DNA of 35,583 nt from Aeromicrobium sp. (GTDB lineage: Bacteria; Actinomycetota; Actinomycetes; Propionibacteriales; Nocardioidaceae), in the NCBI GenBank assembly GCA_025965435.1, contig JAOPWZ010000096.1, positions 1 to 35,583 on the forward strand, written 5' to 3'. A program made the translations under genes and the position numbers. The notes beneath the pieces were generated by a model. The model made no database searches. It saw only the letters and a program-made list of their open reading frames with translations, and was not told the origin of the DNA. Every line of letters begins with the position of its first letter. Position 1 is the stretch's first letter. Below, one piece after another: positions 14,779 to 22,311 of this stretch.

Positions 14779-15393
14779 ATGCGAGTCAAGCCCGGGCGTC
14801 CACGACAGCTCACGGTCGACCAGATCATCGACGCCGTCTTCGCCGAAGGCATCGCCACCTTCTCGATGCCACAGATCGCCCGACGACTCGGCGTCGCCCA
14901 CTCCGGCCTCTACCGATACGTCGACAGTCGCGAGCACCTGCTCGTCCTCGCCATGGACCGGATCGCCCGCGAGGCCGACTGGCCGTCCACCGACCTCGCC
15001 TGGCGCGACGAGATCAGCGCCATCGGCGACACCCTGTGGGTGCTGTGCCAGAGCCACCCGGGCTACGCCATCGCCGCCGTGGGCGCGCGCAACGTCTCCC
15101 CCGGATTCGTCGAACGGCTCACTCCCCACGTCGAGTCCCTGTGCCGCCAAGGGCTCGACCTCGTCGATGCCACGGCCGCCATCGAGTTCATCCGGACGCT
15201 GGTGCTCAACTGCTCGATCGATGCTGCCCGCATGCAGGCCCTGGCAGCCCAGCCCGGCGTTCCCGAGCACACGATTCCCGGGTTCAGCGACCCCGAGAAG
15301 TGGTCCGGGCGCGGCTGGTACCAACGGCACCTCGACACGCACCTCGACGGCCTCGCCCTCCGGGTGGACGTGTCCCGGGCAGCCTCCCCCTGA
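14779..15393 (+). CDS. TetR family transcriptional regulator
   Basis: The 204-residue protein has an N-terminal TetR-type helix-turn-helix (about 8-55): TVDQIIDAVFAEGIATFSMPQIARRLGVAHSGLYRYVDSREHLL. The remaining helices (about 60-200) form the ligand/dimer domain and give no ligand clue. Here ATG at 14779 follows directly on the inverted repeat and lacks an RBS. There is no divergent partner; the upstream gene is App1-like and the downstream gene pilD is convergent with only two bases between the stops. Its regulon is therefore probably itself plus distant genes. Confidence 0.9.
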   Translation: MRVKPGRPRQLTVDQIIDAVFAEGIATFSMPQIARRLGVAHSGLYRYVDSREHLLVLAMDRIAREADWPSTDLAWRDEISAIGDTLWVLCQSHPGYAIAAVGARNVSPGFVERLTPHVESLCRQGLDLVDATAAIEFIRTLVLNCSIDAARMQALAAQPGVPEHTIPGFSDPEKWSGRGWYQRHLDTHLDGLALRVDVSRAASP

Positions 15394-15395
15394 GG

Positions 15396-16199
15396 TCAGC
15401 CGAGTCCGAAGAACCGCAGGTAGCCGTGCCAGAGGGGCTGGCCGGCGAACAGTCCGAGCGCGGCGCCGGCCAGCAGGAACGGCCCGTGCGGGATGCGGGA
15501 CCCGGCGACCGCCCGCCGCGACGCGAGCAGGCCGACGCCGATCACGGCGCCCACCAGGAAGCCCGCGAGCAGACCCACGAGGCTCGCGCCCCATCCGGAC
15601 CAGCCGAGCACCAGGCCCAGCAACGGCGCGAGAGCGACGTCTCCGAGTCCCATGCCACGTCCCGCGGTCGCCACATGGATCCCGCCGTACACCGCGAGCC
15701 AGAGACCGGCTGACAGCAGCGCCCGGGGGACGTGGTCGGCGTCGCCGGTCAGCGTCGCCACCACCAAGGCGGCCACGACGCCCACCGCGGTGAGCCCCGT
15801 GATCGAGAAGGGCAGCCGCCCGTGATCGAGGTCGATCATGAACAGCGCCACCGCGCCGGCCATCAGCACGAGCACGGCGACGACGTACGCGGAGGGCCCG
15901 ATGCGCCAGGCGCTCACCGCGAAGAGGGCGGCGGTGGCGGCCTCGACCAAGGGGTACCGGATCGCGATCGGTGCCGCACAGTCACGGCAGCGCCCGCGCA
16001 GCAGGAGCCAGGACACGACCGGGACGTTGTCGTGCCCGCGCACCGGGGCGTGGCACCGAGGACAGGTCGAGCCGGGCCTGACCACCGACCTGCCGGCCGG
16101 GACGCGGTGGATGACCACGTTGAGGAACGAACCCACGATCAGGCCCAGGACACCCGCCACCGAGACGAAGAACGGTGCCGGGATCAGCGAGTCGCTCAT
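15396..16199 (-). CDS. pilD: Type IV prepilin peptidase/N-methyltransferase
   Basis: The 267-residue membrane protein belongs to the A24 family. The N-terminal cytoplasmic loop has the zinc-type Cys pairs CPRC (C46, C49) and CRDC (C71, C74) with the linking NVPVVSWLLLRGRC segment. The two catalytic Asp regions are MIDLDHGRLP (D123/D125) and GMGLGDVALAP (D187). About seven hydrophobic segments follow. It cleaves the leader of PilA and the pseudopilins before Phe and methylates the new N-terminus. ATG at 16199 (MSDSLIPAPFF) is chosen because it overlaps the preceding gene by ATGA and places the first membrane segment normally. It is the last gene of an operon that starts behind a WhiG-type promoter. 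Confidence 0.92.
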   Translation of the reverse strand: MSDSLIPAPFFVSVAGVLGLIVGSFLNVVIHRVPAGRSVVRPGSTCPRCHAPVRGHDNVPVVSWLLLRGRCRDCAAPIAIRYPLVEAATAALFAVSAWRIGPSAYVVAVLVLMAGAVALFMIDLDHGRLPFSITGLTAVGVVAALVVATLTGDADHVPRALLSAGLWLAVYGGIHVATAGRGMGLGDVALAPLLGLVLGWSGWGASLVGLLAGFLVGAVIGVGLLASRRAVAGSRIPHGPFLLAGAALGLFAGQPLWHGYLRFFGLG

Positions 16200-16987
16200 G
16201 CGACCGGGACGGCGAGGAAGGACGCCCGCATGCGCGCCGCCTGCGCCCATCCGGCAGACACCACGAGGCGCTCTCGCCACGCGTCCACGGTCGCCTCGAC
16301 GTCGGCGTGGCTGACAGGCGGGGTGGGGCGCTCCGTGAACGCACGCGCGGCCAGGTCCCAGCTCAGGTCGACCGAGGCAAGGGTCTCGTCACCCGACTCC
16401 GAGGCGGCGCGCAGCAGGAAGGCCTCGAACGTGGCGAGATCGGCATGGTGCATCTGGCGCAGCACACCGTCGAGGTCATCGGCGGCGAGCATCGCCCAGG
16501 CCACCGCGACGCAGTCCTGCGCGGTGGCCTCGAGGTCCGCGACGAGCTGTTCGAAGGTGCGCCCGTCGAGCCGGTGCTCCACCGCACGGCCTGCGGCGTC
16601 AGCCGACGGGGTCTGCACCTCGTCGAGGTGGTCCAGGGACAGGAACCGGTCGGCGAGCATGGCGTGCACCGATGCGTCGAAGGTGGCGACCATGGCCTCA
16701 CGCGCCTGCTCGAGGAGCCGGCGAGGTGTCGGCGCGTCCAGGCTCAGCGTGGTCAGCGACAGGTCGACCGCCTCCCCGACGGCTGCCAGCTGCGCCGACG
16801 GGTCGGGGGCCCGGTCCAGTCCGCTCTCCAGCAGCAGCAGCTGCAGCACGTGGACGTCCGACGTCCACATCGCGAGCAGCGCCAACCGGGGCTCCCGGGC
16901 GGCCGCGTAGTCGCGCGACAACGACGCATAGCCCTCGAGCAGCTCGAGGAGCTCGCGGTGACCGGCCGCCACGACCTCGTCGGCCAT
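16196..16987 (-). CDS. Unknown protein of the pilus locus
   Basis: I do not recognise this 263-residue protein. It is predicted to be almost entirely alpha-helical and soluble, rich in Ala, Leu, Asp and Glu, with no signal peptide, membrane segment or catalytic motif. Segments such as HRELLELLEGYASLSRDYAAARE and DLEATAQDCVAVAWAMLAADDLDGVL look like amphipathic helices. It lies between a membrane-anchored Pro-rich protein (one-base overlap, TGATG) and pilD (ATGA overlap), so it is certainly expressed with the pilus machinery and may be a cytoplasmic assembly or regulatory factor. That last step is inference. Confidence 0.75.
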   Translation of the reverse strand: MADEVVAAGHRELLELLEGYASLSRDYAAAREPRLALLAMWTSDVHVLQLLLLESGLDRAPDPSAQLAAVGEAVDLSLTTLSLDAPTPRRLLEQAREAMVATFDASVHAMLADRFLSLDHLDEVQTPSADAAGRAVEHRLDGRTFEQLVADLEATAQDCVAVAWAMLAADDLDGVLRQMHHADLATFEAFLLRAASESGDETLASVDLSWDLAARAFTERPTPPVSHADVEATVDAWRERLVVSAGWAQAARMRASFLAVPVA

Positions 16988-17811
16988 CAGCCGGCCCTGC
17001 CACGACGCCGCAGGCCGCGCCGGCGGACATCGCTGGAGAGCTCGAGCGGAGGAACCGGCAGGACGACCTCGTCGTCGGGCACGGGCGGCTCGGGTCGCAC
17101 GCTCTCGAGCTCGGGTTCTTCCGCCGCGGCCGACGCCGTCTGCGGGGGCATCGCCGGCGGATCCGCCTCCGCGGACGCTGCCGGCAGCTCTGCAGGGGGC
17201 GCCGGCGGCACGGGGTGGGCCATCGGCACGATGTGATCCGCCGGACGATGGGGGCCGGCGGGGCTGAGCCTGGGGCGGGCGAAGCCGACGGGGCCGTCGA
17301 GTCGATCGACGGCGGCGAGCAGGCGTGCTTCGACCAGCTCGGGTGTCTCCCCCGGCCCGATGCGCCGGCTCATGGCCTGGATGGTGGTCTGCACCTGCCG
17401 TCGGTAGGCGCCGAGGTCCTCGGCGACCGCATCAGACGGCGCCGGGGCCGCGGCTTCAAAGGTCACCGGGTGCTCTGCGTCGGCGACATCCTCGACCGGC
17501 ACAGCGACGTCCTCGACCGGCTCGGCCGCTGCCGGCACGAGCGCGGGAGCTTCGTCGAGGCGACGGCGACGCCTCACCGCGATCGGCACCTGCCGCAGGA
17601 TCGTGAGGCCCGAGGTGGCAGGAGCCGCGGCGGAGTGGCGGCCAGGCGACCGTCGGGCGGGGCCCGGGAGGACGGCGACCATCGAGTCGGGAGCCGGAAC
17701 GTTCTGCACCGCGACACGGCGACGCCCCTGGACCATCCGCGCCAGCAGCAGCACGAGGAAGACGAGCAGGACGCCCCACAGAGCCGTGAGCAGCGGGGAG
17801 AAGTCCCCCAT
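16987..17811 (-). CDS. Membrane-anchored Pro/Ala-rich protein of the pilus locus
   Basis: The 274-residue protein has one N-terminal membrane segment (about 7-24, LTALWGVLLVFLVLLLA) followed by a basic patch (RMVQGRRR, later RRRRR). The rest is a long low-complexity Pro/Ala/Glu region broken by one structured-looking segment (about 135-175, YRRQVQTTIQAMSRRIGPGE, LVEARLLAAVDRLD). The C-terminus is strongly basic (VRRRGLRRRGRAG). The topology suggests a bitopic protein with a large cytoplasmic part, given the positive charges after the membrane helix. It is the first gene of the pilD operon, 35 bases behind a WhiG-type promoter. No family is recognised; a scaffold for the pilus base is conceivable. 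Confidence 0.75.
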   Translation of the reverse strand: MGDFSPLLTALWGVLLVFLVLLLARMVQGRRRVAVQNVPAPDSMVAVLPGPARRSPGRHSAAAPATSGLTILRQVPIAVRRRRRLDEAPALVPAAAEPVEDVAVPVEDVADAEHPVTFEAAAPAPSDAVAEDLGAYRRQVQTTIQAMSRRIGPGETPELVEARLLAAVDRLDGPVGFARPRLSPAGPHRPADHIVPMAHPVPPAPPAELPAASAEADPPAMPPQTASAAAEEPELESVRPEPPVPDDEVVLPVPPLELSSDVRRRGLRRRGRAG

Positions 17812-17845
17812 CGTTGTTCCTTTCGTCTCCGAGGCGTTCGACGGT

Positions 17846-17873
17846 GTATCGGCACGCTCGCGGGGGGCGCTGA
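17846..17873 (-). promoter_or_regulatory. WhiG-type promoter of the pilD operon
   Basis: On the minus strand TCAG-N16-GCCGATAC, with the -10 element matching seven of eight bases of the FliA/WhiG consensus GCCGATAA. The start codon of the first gene is 35 bases downstream of the -10 box. Spacer length is identical to five other sites in the locus. Confidence 0.7.
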
Positions 17874-17905
17874 AGGGCCTGGCGAGATTTCTGCGGTCCT
17901 CGTGC

Positions 17906-18544
17906 TCAGCCGCTCGCCGGGGTGGCGTCCTGGTCGACGTCGCCCGGGTCCGCGACCGGTGGCATCACGAACATGTCGCCGGTCAGGGTCGTGGTGAAGC
18001 CGTCCTCCGCGCCGCCGTTGAGGGACACCGACGTGACCAGGTAGGCCCGCTCCATCTGCTCGAGGTTGTCGAGCAGCCGAACCGTCTGCTGGTAGCTGCC
18101 CTCGATGGAGATCGACACCGCCTGGCGCGCCAGCTGGCCGCTACCGGCCGGTGGCGGCGCCGGAACACCGGCAGCGGACTCACCGCCCGCGACGGGAGGG
18201 CTGGGAGCCAACGTCGTGATGCCGTCCCCGCCGATACCGGCCTCGACCGCGGCCTCGGTGACCGCTTCGAACAGTCCCGGCTGATCCGCGGTCGGTGGGA
18301 ACTTGGCGGCCAGCGCCTCGGCCGTCGTCCGCACGTCGTCGAGGTCGTTCGACTGCTTCACCAGCCGCGCGAGCTGAACCCGCAGCACGTCGTTCTGGTC
18401 GCGGGTGTCCTGGATCTGGGTGCGCACCTCCGACAGGCGCGACACCTCGGGTCCGATCACCAAGGTCCAGGAGACCGCTGCGATGAGAAGCAGGGTGACG
18501 ACCCCGATGATCTTGGTCGCGCGAGGTGTGTGCAGCTCCATCAT
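17906..18544 (-). CDS. pilO: PilO-like inner membrane alignment protein
   Basis: The 212-residue protein has a short cytoplasmic start, one membrane segment (about 11-30, KIIGVVTLLLIAAVSWTLVI), a heptad-like coiled coil (about 32-75, VSRLSEVRTQIQDTRDQNDVL) and a C-terminal ferredoxin-like domain (about 80-195) with SISIEGSYQQTVRLLDNLEQMERAYLVTSVSL, the typical PilO fold signature. A Pro/Ala/Gly linker interrupts the domain. PilO dimerises with PilN and aligns the motor below with the pilus. It overlaps the pilM-pilN gene by one base (TGATG). Two adjacent ATG codons (18544, 18541) are possible starts. There is no pilP or pilQ downstream, as expected without an outer membrane. Confidence 0.85.
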   Translation of the reverse strand: MMELHTPRATKIIGVVTLLLIAAVSWTLVIGPEVSRLSEVRTQIQDTRDQNDVLRVQLARLVKQSNDLDDVRTTAEALAAKFPPTADQPGLFEAVTEAAVEAGIGGDGITTLAPSPPVAGGESAAGVPAPPPAGSGQLARQAVSISIEGSYQQTVRLLDNLEQMERAYLVTSVSLNGGAEDGFTTTLTGDMFVMPPVADPGDVDQDATPASG

Positions 18545-20466
18545 CAGCCCTTCCCGACCAGCATCTGCTCGAGCGCGGCGTACCGCGCGCTGAAGACCTT
18601 CTCCGAGAGCCCCACGGACCCGCTGAAGGTGACCTTGGCCGCGTCGGCCGTGGTGGTCGTCGAGATGAACGGCTCGACGAACGATTCGTCAGCACCGAGC
18701 GCCACGACGAAGGCCCCGACCTCGGCCCGGCTCCCGGCACTGCCGGACAGGGTGATGCAACCGACCACGGGCAGGGTCTGGAACGGATCGGGACCCGGAC
18801 ACGGTGACGCGACGGCGGGAACGGCGGGCGCGGGAGTGGGTGAGTCCTCCTCCGAGCCCTCCTCGGCCGGGGCCGGCACCGGCGCGGGAGGCGGCGGAGC
18901 CAGCGTCACGACGAGCGAGTCCAGCACCGCGCCGGCGGGCACCGCCTCGCTCATCGAGTCGAGCACGTTCGAGAAGTAGATCTCCGACGCCATCGCCTCC
19001 GAGACGGTGACCTTCTGCTGCTCGACGCCGGCGATGAACGTCCTCACGGGCTGCAGCACGTTGGTCCGCTCGGTGAGCCGGGACGTCTCGGCGTTCTCCA
19101 CCGTCAGCAGGTCCTCGGCGTCCGCGATGCGCATCGACTGCAGGCCCCACGCGGCCACAGCCGCCGAGACGACCATGAGACAGCTGATGGCGAAGCGGGT
19201 CCGCAGCTGCCGGACGGCGATCCGTTCGAACGCCCACGGAGAAAGCAGGTTGACGGACGGCAGGACCTGCGCACCGTGCTTGCGCTTCGCCTCGGCGAGG
19301 GGCGCGGCCTCCGATGCAGACGTCCGCTTGCGCGACATGGAGCCTTGGCGGGACGGTCTCCCGACGCCCCGGGTGCTCTTCGCCCGGAGGCAGAGGCCGG
19401 CCGCGATCATCACCGAGATGTCGTCGGACTCGTCGTCCCGGCCGCGCAGCGGCCTCCGTACCCGGTCGGTGAGCGCCATCCGCTCCACCGGCACGCCGAG
19501 CCTCTCCTCGAACAGCTCCGGCAGGCCGGCGAGCCGGCTGCCGGCACCGGCCAGCAGCACCCGGGCGATGTCCGGTCGGTCCGCGTCACGCACGTAGTCC
19601 AGGGTCGTGGCGATCTCGGACGCCAGCGCCTCGGCCTCGGCGCCCACGACCCGTTGGGCCGGGTGGTCCAGCCCGTCCGCACGGGGGACCTCCGGCTTCA
19701 GGGTCGAGTGCCCGGCCAGGCCCACCACCACCTTGGTGCGCTCGGCTTCCTCCCAGGTCCAGTCGTAGCGCTCCCGGATCGCCTGTGAGATCGCGTCGCT
19801 GCCCACGCCGGGCAACATCCGCACGTAGCGCGGCTGACCGCTTTGGTGCACGACCAGGGTCACCACGTCGAAACCGATGTCGACCAGGGCCTCCAGCGGA
19901 GCATCGTCGGGCGTGACCGAGGGCGCGGACATCACCGCCGATCGGACCAGCGCGAAGGGCACGAGGTCGACGCTCACGGCGCGAAGACCCGCCCGGTCCA
20001 CGGCCCCCACGAAGGCGTCCACCATCTCCCGGGCGGCCGCCACCAGAAGCACCCGCGCCACGCGGCGGGGTGCCCCGTCCTCGCCGGGCACCTCGACGTC
20101 GTCGAGCAGGTGGTAGTCCAGGTTGGCGTCGTCCACGGCCATCGGCAGCGCGTCCTCGACCTGGTAGCGCAGCGCCTTGCTGAAGTCGCTGGGGGCCATC
20201 CAGTCCAGGTCCATCTGGCGCACCAGGACCCCGGCGTTGGCCACTCCCAGGGCGACGGTCTTGCTGCGGAACCTGCCGATCGACCACAGCTCGACGAGGG
20301 CAGCGGTCAGCGCATCGGGGTCGACGACGGTGCCCGCACGCACCACGCCGGCCGGGAGCTCCAGCTGGGCGAACCTGCGCAGACGAAGTCGTCGGTTTCC
20401 GACGGAGAACTCCGCAGCCCGGAGACCGGAGCTGCCGATGTCGAGACCCACCAAGGTGCGTGCCAT
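18544..20466 (-). CDS. pilM-pilN: PilM-PilN fusion protein, type IV pilus assembly
   Basis: A single uninterrupted frame of 640 residues covers both proteins. Residues 1 to about 365 are PilM, an actin-like ATPase: LVGLDIGSSGLRAAEF (phosphate 1), LVDIGFDVVTLVV (phosphate 2) and VLLAGAGSRLAGLPELFEERLG (adenosine motif). Residues about 377-640 are PilN: a short cytoplasmic tail with PSVNLLSPWAFERIA, which is the PilM-binding motif in separate PilN proteins, a membrane segment (about 426-445), a coiled coil and an extracellular domain with a Pro-rich insert. ATG at 20466 has AAGGA upstream. An internal ATG at 19338 (M377, MSRKRTS) has only a weak RBS, so separate PilN could also be made. WhiG-type promoter upstream; pilO follows with one-base overlap. 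Confidence 0.88.
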   Translation of the reverse strand: MARTLVGLDIGSSGLRAAEFSVGNRRLRLRRFAQLELPAGVVRAGTVVDPDALTAALVELWSIGRFRSKTVALGVANAGVLVRQMDLDWMAPSDFSKALRYQVEDALPMAVDDANLDYHLLDDVEVPGEDGAPRRVARVLLVAAAREMVDAFVGAVDRAGLRAVSVDLVPFALVRSAVMSAPSVTPDDAPLEALVDIGFDVVTLVVHQSGQPRYVRMLPGVGSDAISQAIRERYDWTWEEAERTKVVVGLAGHSTLKPEVPRADGLDHPAQRVVGAEAEALASEIATTLDYVRDADRPDIARVLLAGAGSRLAGLPELFEERLGVPVERMALTDRVRRPLRGRDDESDDISVMIAAGLCLRAKSTRGVGRPSRQGSMSRKRTSASEAAPLAEAKRKHGAQVLPSVNLLSPWAFERIAVRQLRTRFAISCLMVVSAAVAAWGLQSMRIADAEDLLTVENAETSRLTERTNVLQPVRTFIAGVEQQKVTVSEAMASEIYFSNVLDSMSEAVPAGAVLDSLVVTLAPPPPAPVPAPAEEGSEEDSPTPAPAVPAVASPCPGPDPFQTLPVVGCITLSGSAGSRAEVGAFVVALGADESFVEPFISTTTTADAAKVTFSGSVGLSEKVFSARYAALEQMLVGKG

Positions 20467-20524
20467 GTGTCCTTCACCAATCGTCGGCGCCCGGACCACA
20501 GCGGTGGATCCCGAGCCATCACTC

Positions 20525-20552
20525 TCATCGGCGCGGGAGTGCCGCGGCTTGA
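20525..20552 (-). promoter_or_regulatory. WhiG-type promoter of pilMN-pilO
   Basis: On the minus strand TCAA-N16-GCCGATGA: seven of eight -10 bases match GCCGATAA. The expected transcript start is about 50 bases before the pilM ATG at 20466, leaving room for the AAGGA ribosome site. Confidence 0.75.
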
Positions 20553-20579
20553 GGCCTGGCGAATCTTCCGGGGTAGACT
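20549..20579 (+). promoter_or_regulatory. Candidate housekeeping promoter of pilT1-rsiG-pilB
   Basis: TTGAGG (20549-20554) and TAGACT (20574-20579) lie 19 bases apart on the plus strand, about 100 bases before pilT1. The site overlaps the -35 of the divergent WhiG-type promoter. I find no WhiG-type element in this direction, so the anti-sigma gene would be made independently of WhiG. Confidence 0.35.
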
Positions 20580-20677
20580 CCGCACTCCAGCCGGCTCCCG
20601 GGAGACGCAGGCGCCGGCCCGCCGCCCCGACCGAGGACCCGTCCGGGGGCAGAAAGACAATCGGAGGTGTCCGCTCA

Positions 20678-21787
20678 ATGACGCTGCAGATCGCACCGTA
20701 CCTGCACGCCGTGGTCGTCAACCAAGGGTCGGATCTCCACCTCAAGGTGGGCAGTCCCCCGAAGATCCGCATCTCCGGGTCGCTGGTCCCGTTGCAGGTC
20801 GATCCGCTGACGGCCGAGGCCGCCGAGGAGCTCATCCTGGAGACGATGCCGCGTGACGTCCAGGAGGCCTTCGCGGCCACCAACGAGGCCGACTATGCGC
20901 TCTACGTGCCGAGCATCGGCCGGTTCCGGGTCAACGCCTTCCGCGCCCGCGGAACGGCAGGCTGCGTGCTGCGGCTGATCGGCGACGAGCCGATGTCGCT
21001 CGCCGCACTGAACCTGCCCGACATCGTCGGACAGCTGGCCCTGGAGCCCCGCGGCCTGCTCCTGGTCACCGGCCCGACCGGGTCGGGCAAGACGACCACG
21101 ATGGCGGCGATGGTCGATGCGATCAACGAGAGCCGGGCCGTGCACGTCCTGACCATCGAGGACCCCATCGAGGTGATCCATCGCGACAAGCTGGCCAGCG
21201 TCAGCCAGCGCGAGCTCGGCACCGACACCGACGACTGGGAGACCGCGCTGCGGGCCGCCATGCGACAGGACCCCGACGTGATCCTGATCGGCGAGATGCG
21301 CGACGCCGACACGGTCAAGGCAGGCCTGTCGGCCGCCGAGACGGGCCACTTCGTGATGTCCACCTTGCACACGACCGACGCCAAGGAGACGATCAATCGC
21401 ATCATCGACTTCTTTCCACCCCACGAGCAGAAGCAGGTGCGCCTTGGACTCGCGACCTCGCTGCGCGGCATCGTCTGCCAGCGGCTGGTGCCCCGGGCCG
21501 ACGGCCAGGGCCGGGCGGTGATCATGGAGATCGCCGTGAACGGTCCCCGTCTGGCAGAGGCCATCGCCGACCCTGACCGCACCGACACCATCGAGGACAT
21601 CGTCGCCGGGGGCGGGTACTCCGGCATGCAGACCTTCGACCAGCACCTGGTCCGGCTCGTGCTCGACGGCGTCGTGTCCATCCCGTCCGCCAAGCTCGCG
21701 TCGTCGAACACGCACGACTTCGGCATCATGCTGAAGCGCGCGGGCCTCGACCCGACCCTGGTCGACGCTCCGGAGGGCGCGGCATGA
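20678..21787 (+). CDS. pilT: Type IV pilus retraction ATPase PilT, first copy
   Basis: The 369-residue ATPase has an N-terminal PAS-like domain (LHAVVVNQGSDLHLKVGSPPKIRISG) and the RecA-like core: Walker A GPTGSGKTTTMAAM, Asp box TIEDPIEVIH, Walker B DPDVILIGEMRD, and the His box ETGHFVMSTLHTTDAKETINRIIDFF. The agmatine-like PilT feature near the C-terminus, SLRGIVCQRLVPR followed by VIMEIAVN, separates it from PilB. GGAGGTG at 20663-20669 gives the start at 20678. It is expected to drive pilus retraction at the cytoplasmic ring. A second pilT-like gene lies 3 kb downstream, so the motors may be specialised. Overlaps rsiG by ATGA. Confidence 0.92.
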   Translation: MTLQIAPYLHAVVVNQGSDLHLKVGSPPKIRISGSLVPLQVDPLTAEAAEELILETMPRDVQEAFAATNEADYALYVPSIGRFRVNAFRARGTAGCVLRLIGDEPMSLAALNLPDIVGQLALEPRGLLLVTGPTGSGKTTTMAAMVDAINESRAVHVLTIEDPIEVIHRDKLASVSQRELGTDTDDWETALRAAMRQDPDVILIGEMRDADTVKAGLSAAETGHFVMSTLHTTDAKETINRIIDFFPPHEQKQVRLGLATSLRGIVCQRLVPRADGQGRAVIMEIAVNGPRLAEAIADPDRTDTIEDIVAGGGYSGMQTFDQHLVRLVLDGVVSIPSAKLASSNTHDFGIMLKRAGLDPTLVDAPEGAA

Positions 21788-22296
21788 GCAGCCCGGCCCA
21801 TGGCTCGCCCGACGGCGCCGTCTCGGCCGGCACGCCGCCCCAGCGCGACCCGCAGAGCCTGACGCTCACCGAGCTGCGGGCGTACCGCCAGCACCTCACC
21901 GCCGAGGAGGACAAGGTGTCCTACTGGCGGCGGCTCGCGCACGCGCGGATCGATGTCCTCGACGCCGGCGCGCACACCGAGGGCAACCTCAGCTTCGATG
22001 AGCTCGTGCGGGCGCTGGGCGACACGGGTACCGGCCAGACTCGTGGCTACCTCGCCAGCGTCGGAGCCGCCGAGCCCCTGCCCGACCTGCCCGATCTCGC
22101 CCTGATGTGGACCAGGGAGGTGGATCTTCACGACCCCGAGCAGGTGGCCGACGCGCTCGAGCGCATCCACGCCGCGCTGGAGCAGCTGACCGTCTACCGT
22201 CAGGCCCTGCACTCGCGGATCGACGAGGCGAGCGCGGAGCTGATTCGCCGCTACCGCCAGGACCCGTTGCTCGCCCTCTCCATCCTCCCCGACTAG
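21784..22296 (+). CDS. rsiG: RsiG-like c-di-GMP-responsive anti-sigma factor
   Basis: The 170-residue helical protein matches the actinobacterial family annotated as aerial mycelium formation protein, now RsiG. The c-di-GMP motif E(X)3S(X)2R(X)3Q(X)3D is recognisable in helix 1 as E42, S46, R49, H53, D57 (EDKVSYWRRLAHARIDVLD), with His replacing Gln. The second helix copy is degenerate (T136, R139, H143, D147 in LTVYRQALHSRIDEASAELI) and followed by RRYRQDPLLALSIL. In Streptomyces, RsiG loaded with c-di-GMP sequesters the sigma factor WhiG. A WhiG-like gene is in the same locus at 34458. The ATG overlaps the pilT1 stop and pilB follows 15 bases later, so the anti-sigma is co-expressed with both motors. 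Identification rests on motif and context. Confidence 0.78.
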   Translation: MSSPAHGSPDGAVSAGTPPQRDPQSLTLTELRAYRQHLTAEEDKVSYWRRLAHARIDVLDAGAHTEGNLSFDELVRALGDTGTGQTRGYLASVGAAEPLPDLPDLALMWTREVDLHDPEQVADALERIHAALEQLTVYRQALHSRIDEASAELIRRYRQDPLLALSILPD

Positions 22297-22311
22297 GCAT
22301 CAGGAGCCATC

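Noticed and set aside
20580-20677. WhiG-type promoter for pilT1-rsiG-pilB
   Set aside because: ACCGAGGA at 20630 has the CCGA core but no TCAA or TCAG sixteen bases upstream; only a weak housekeeping-like pair is seen.
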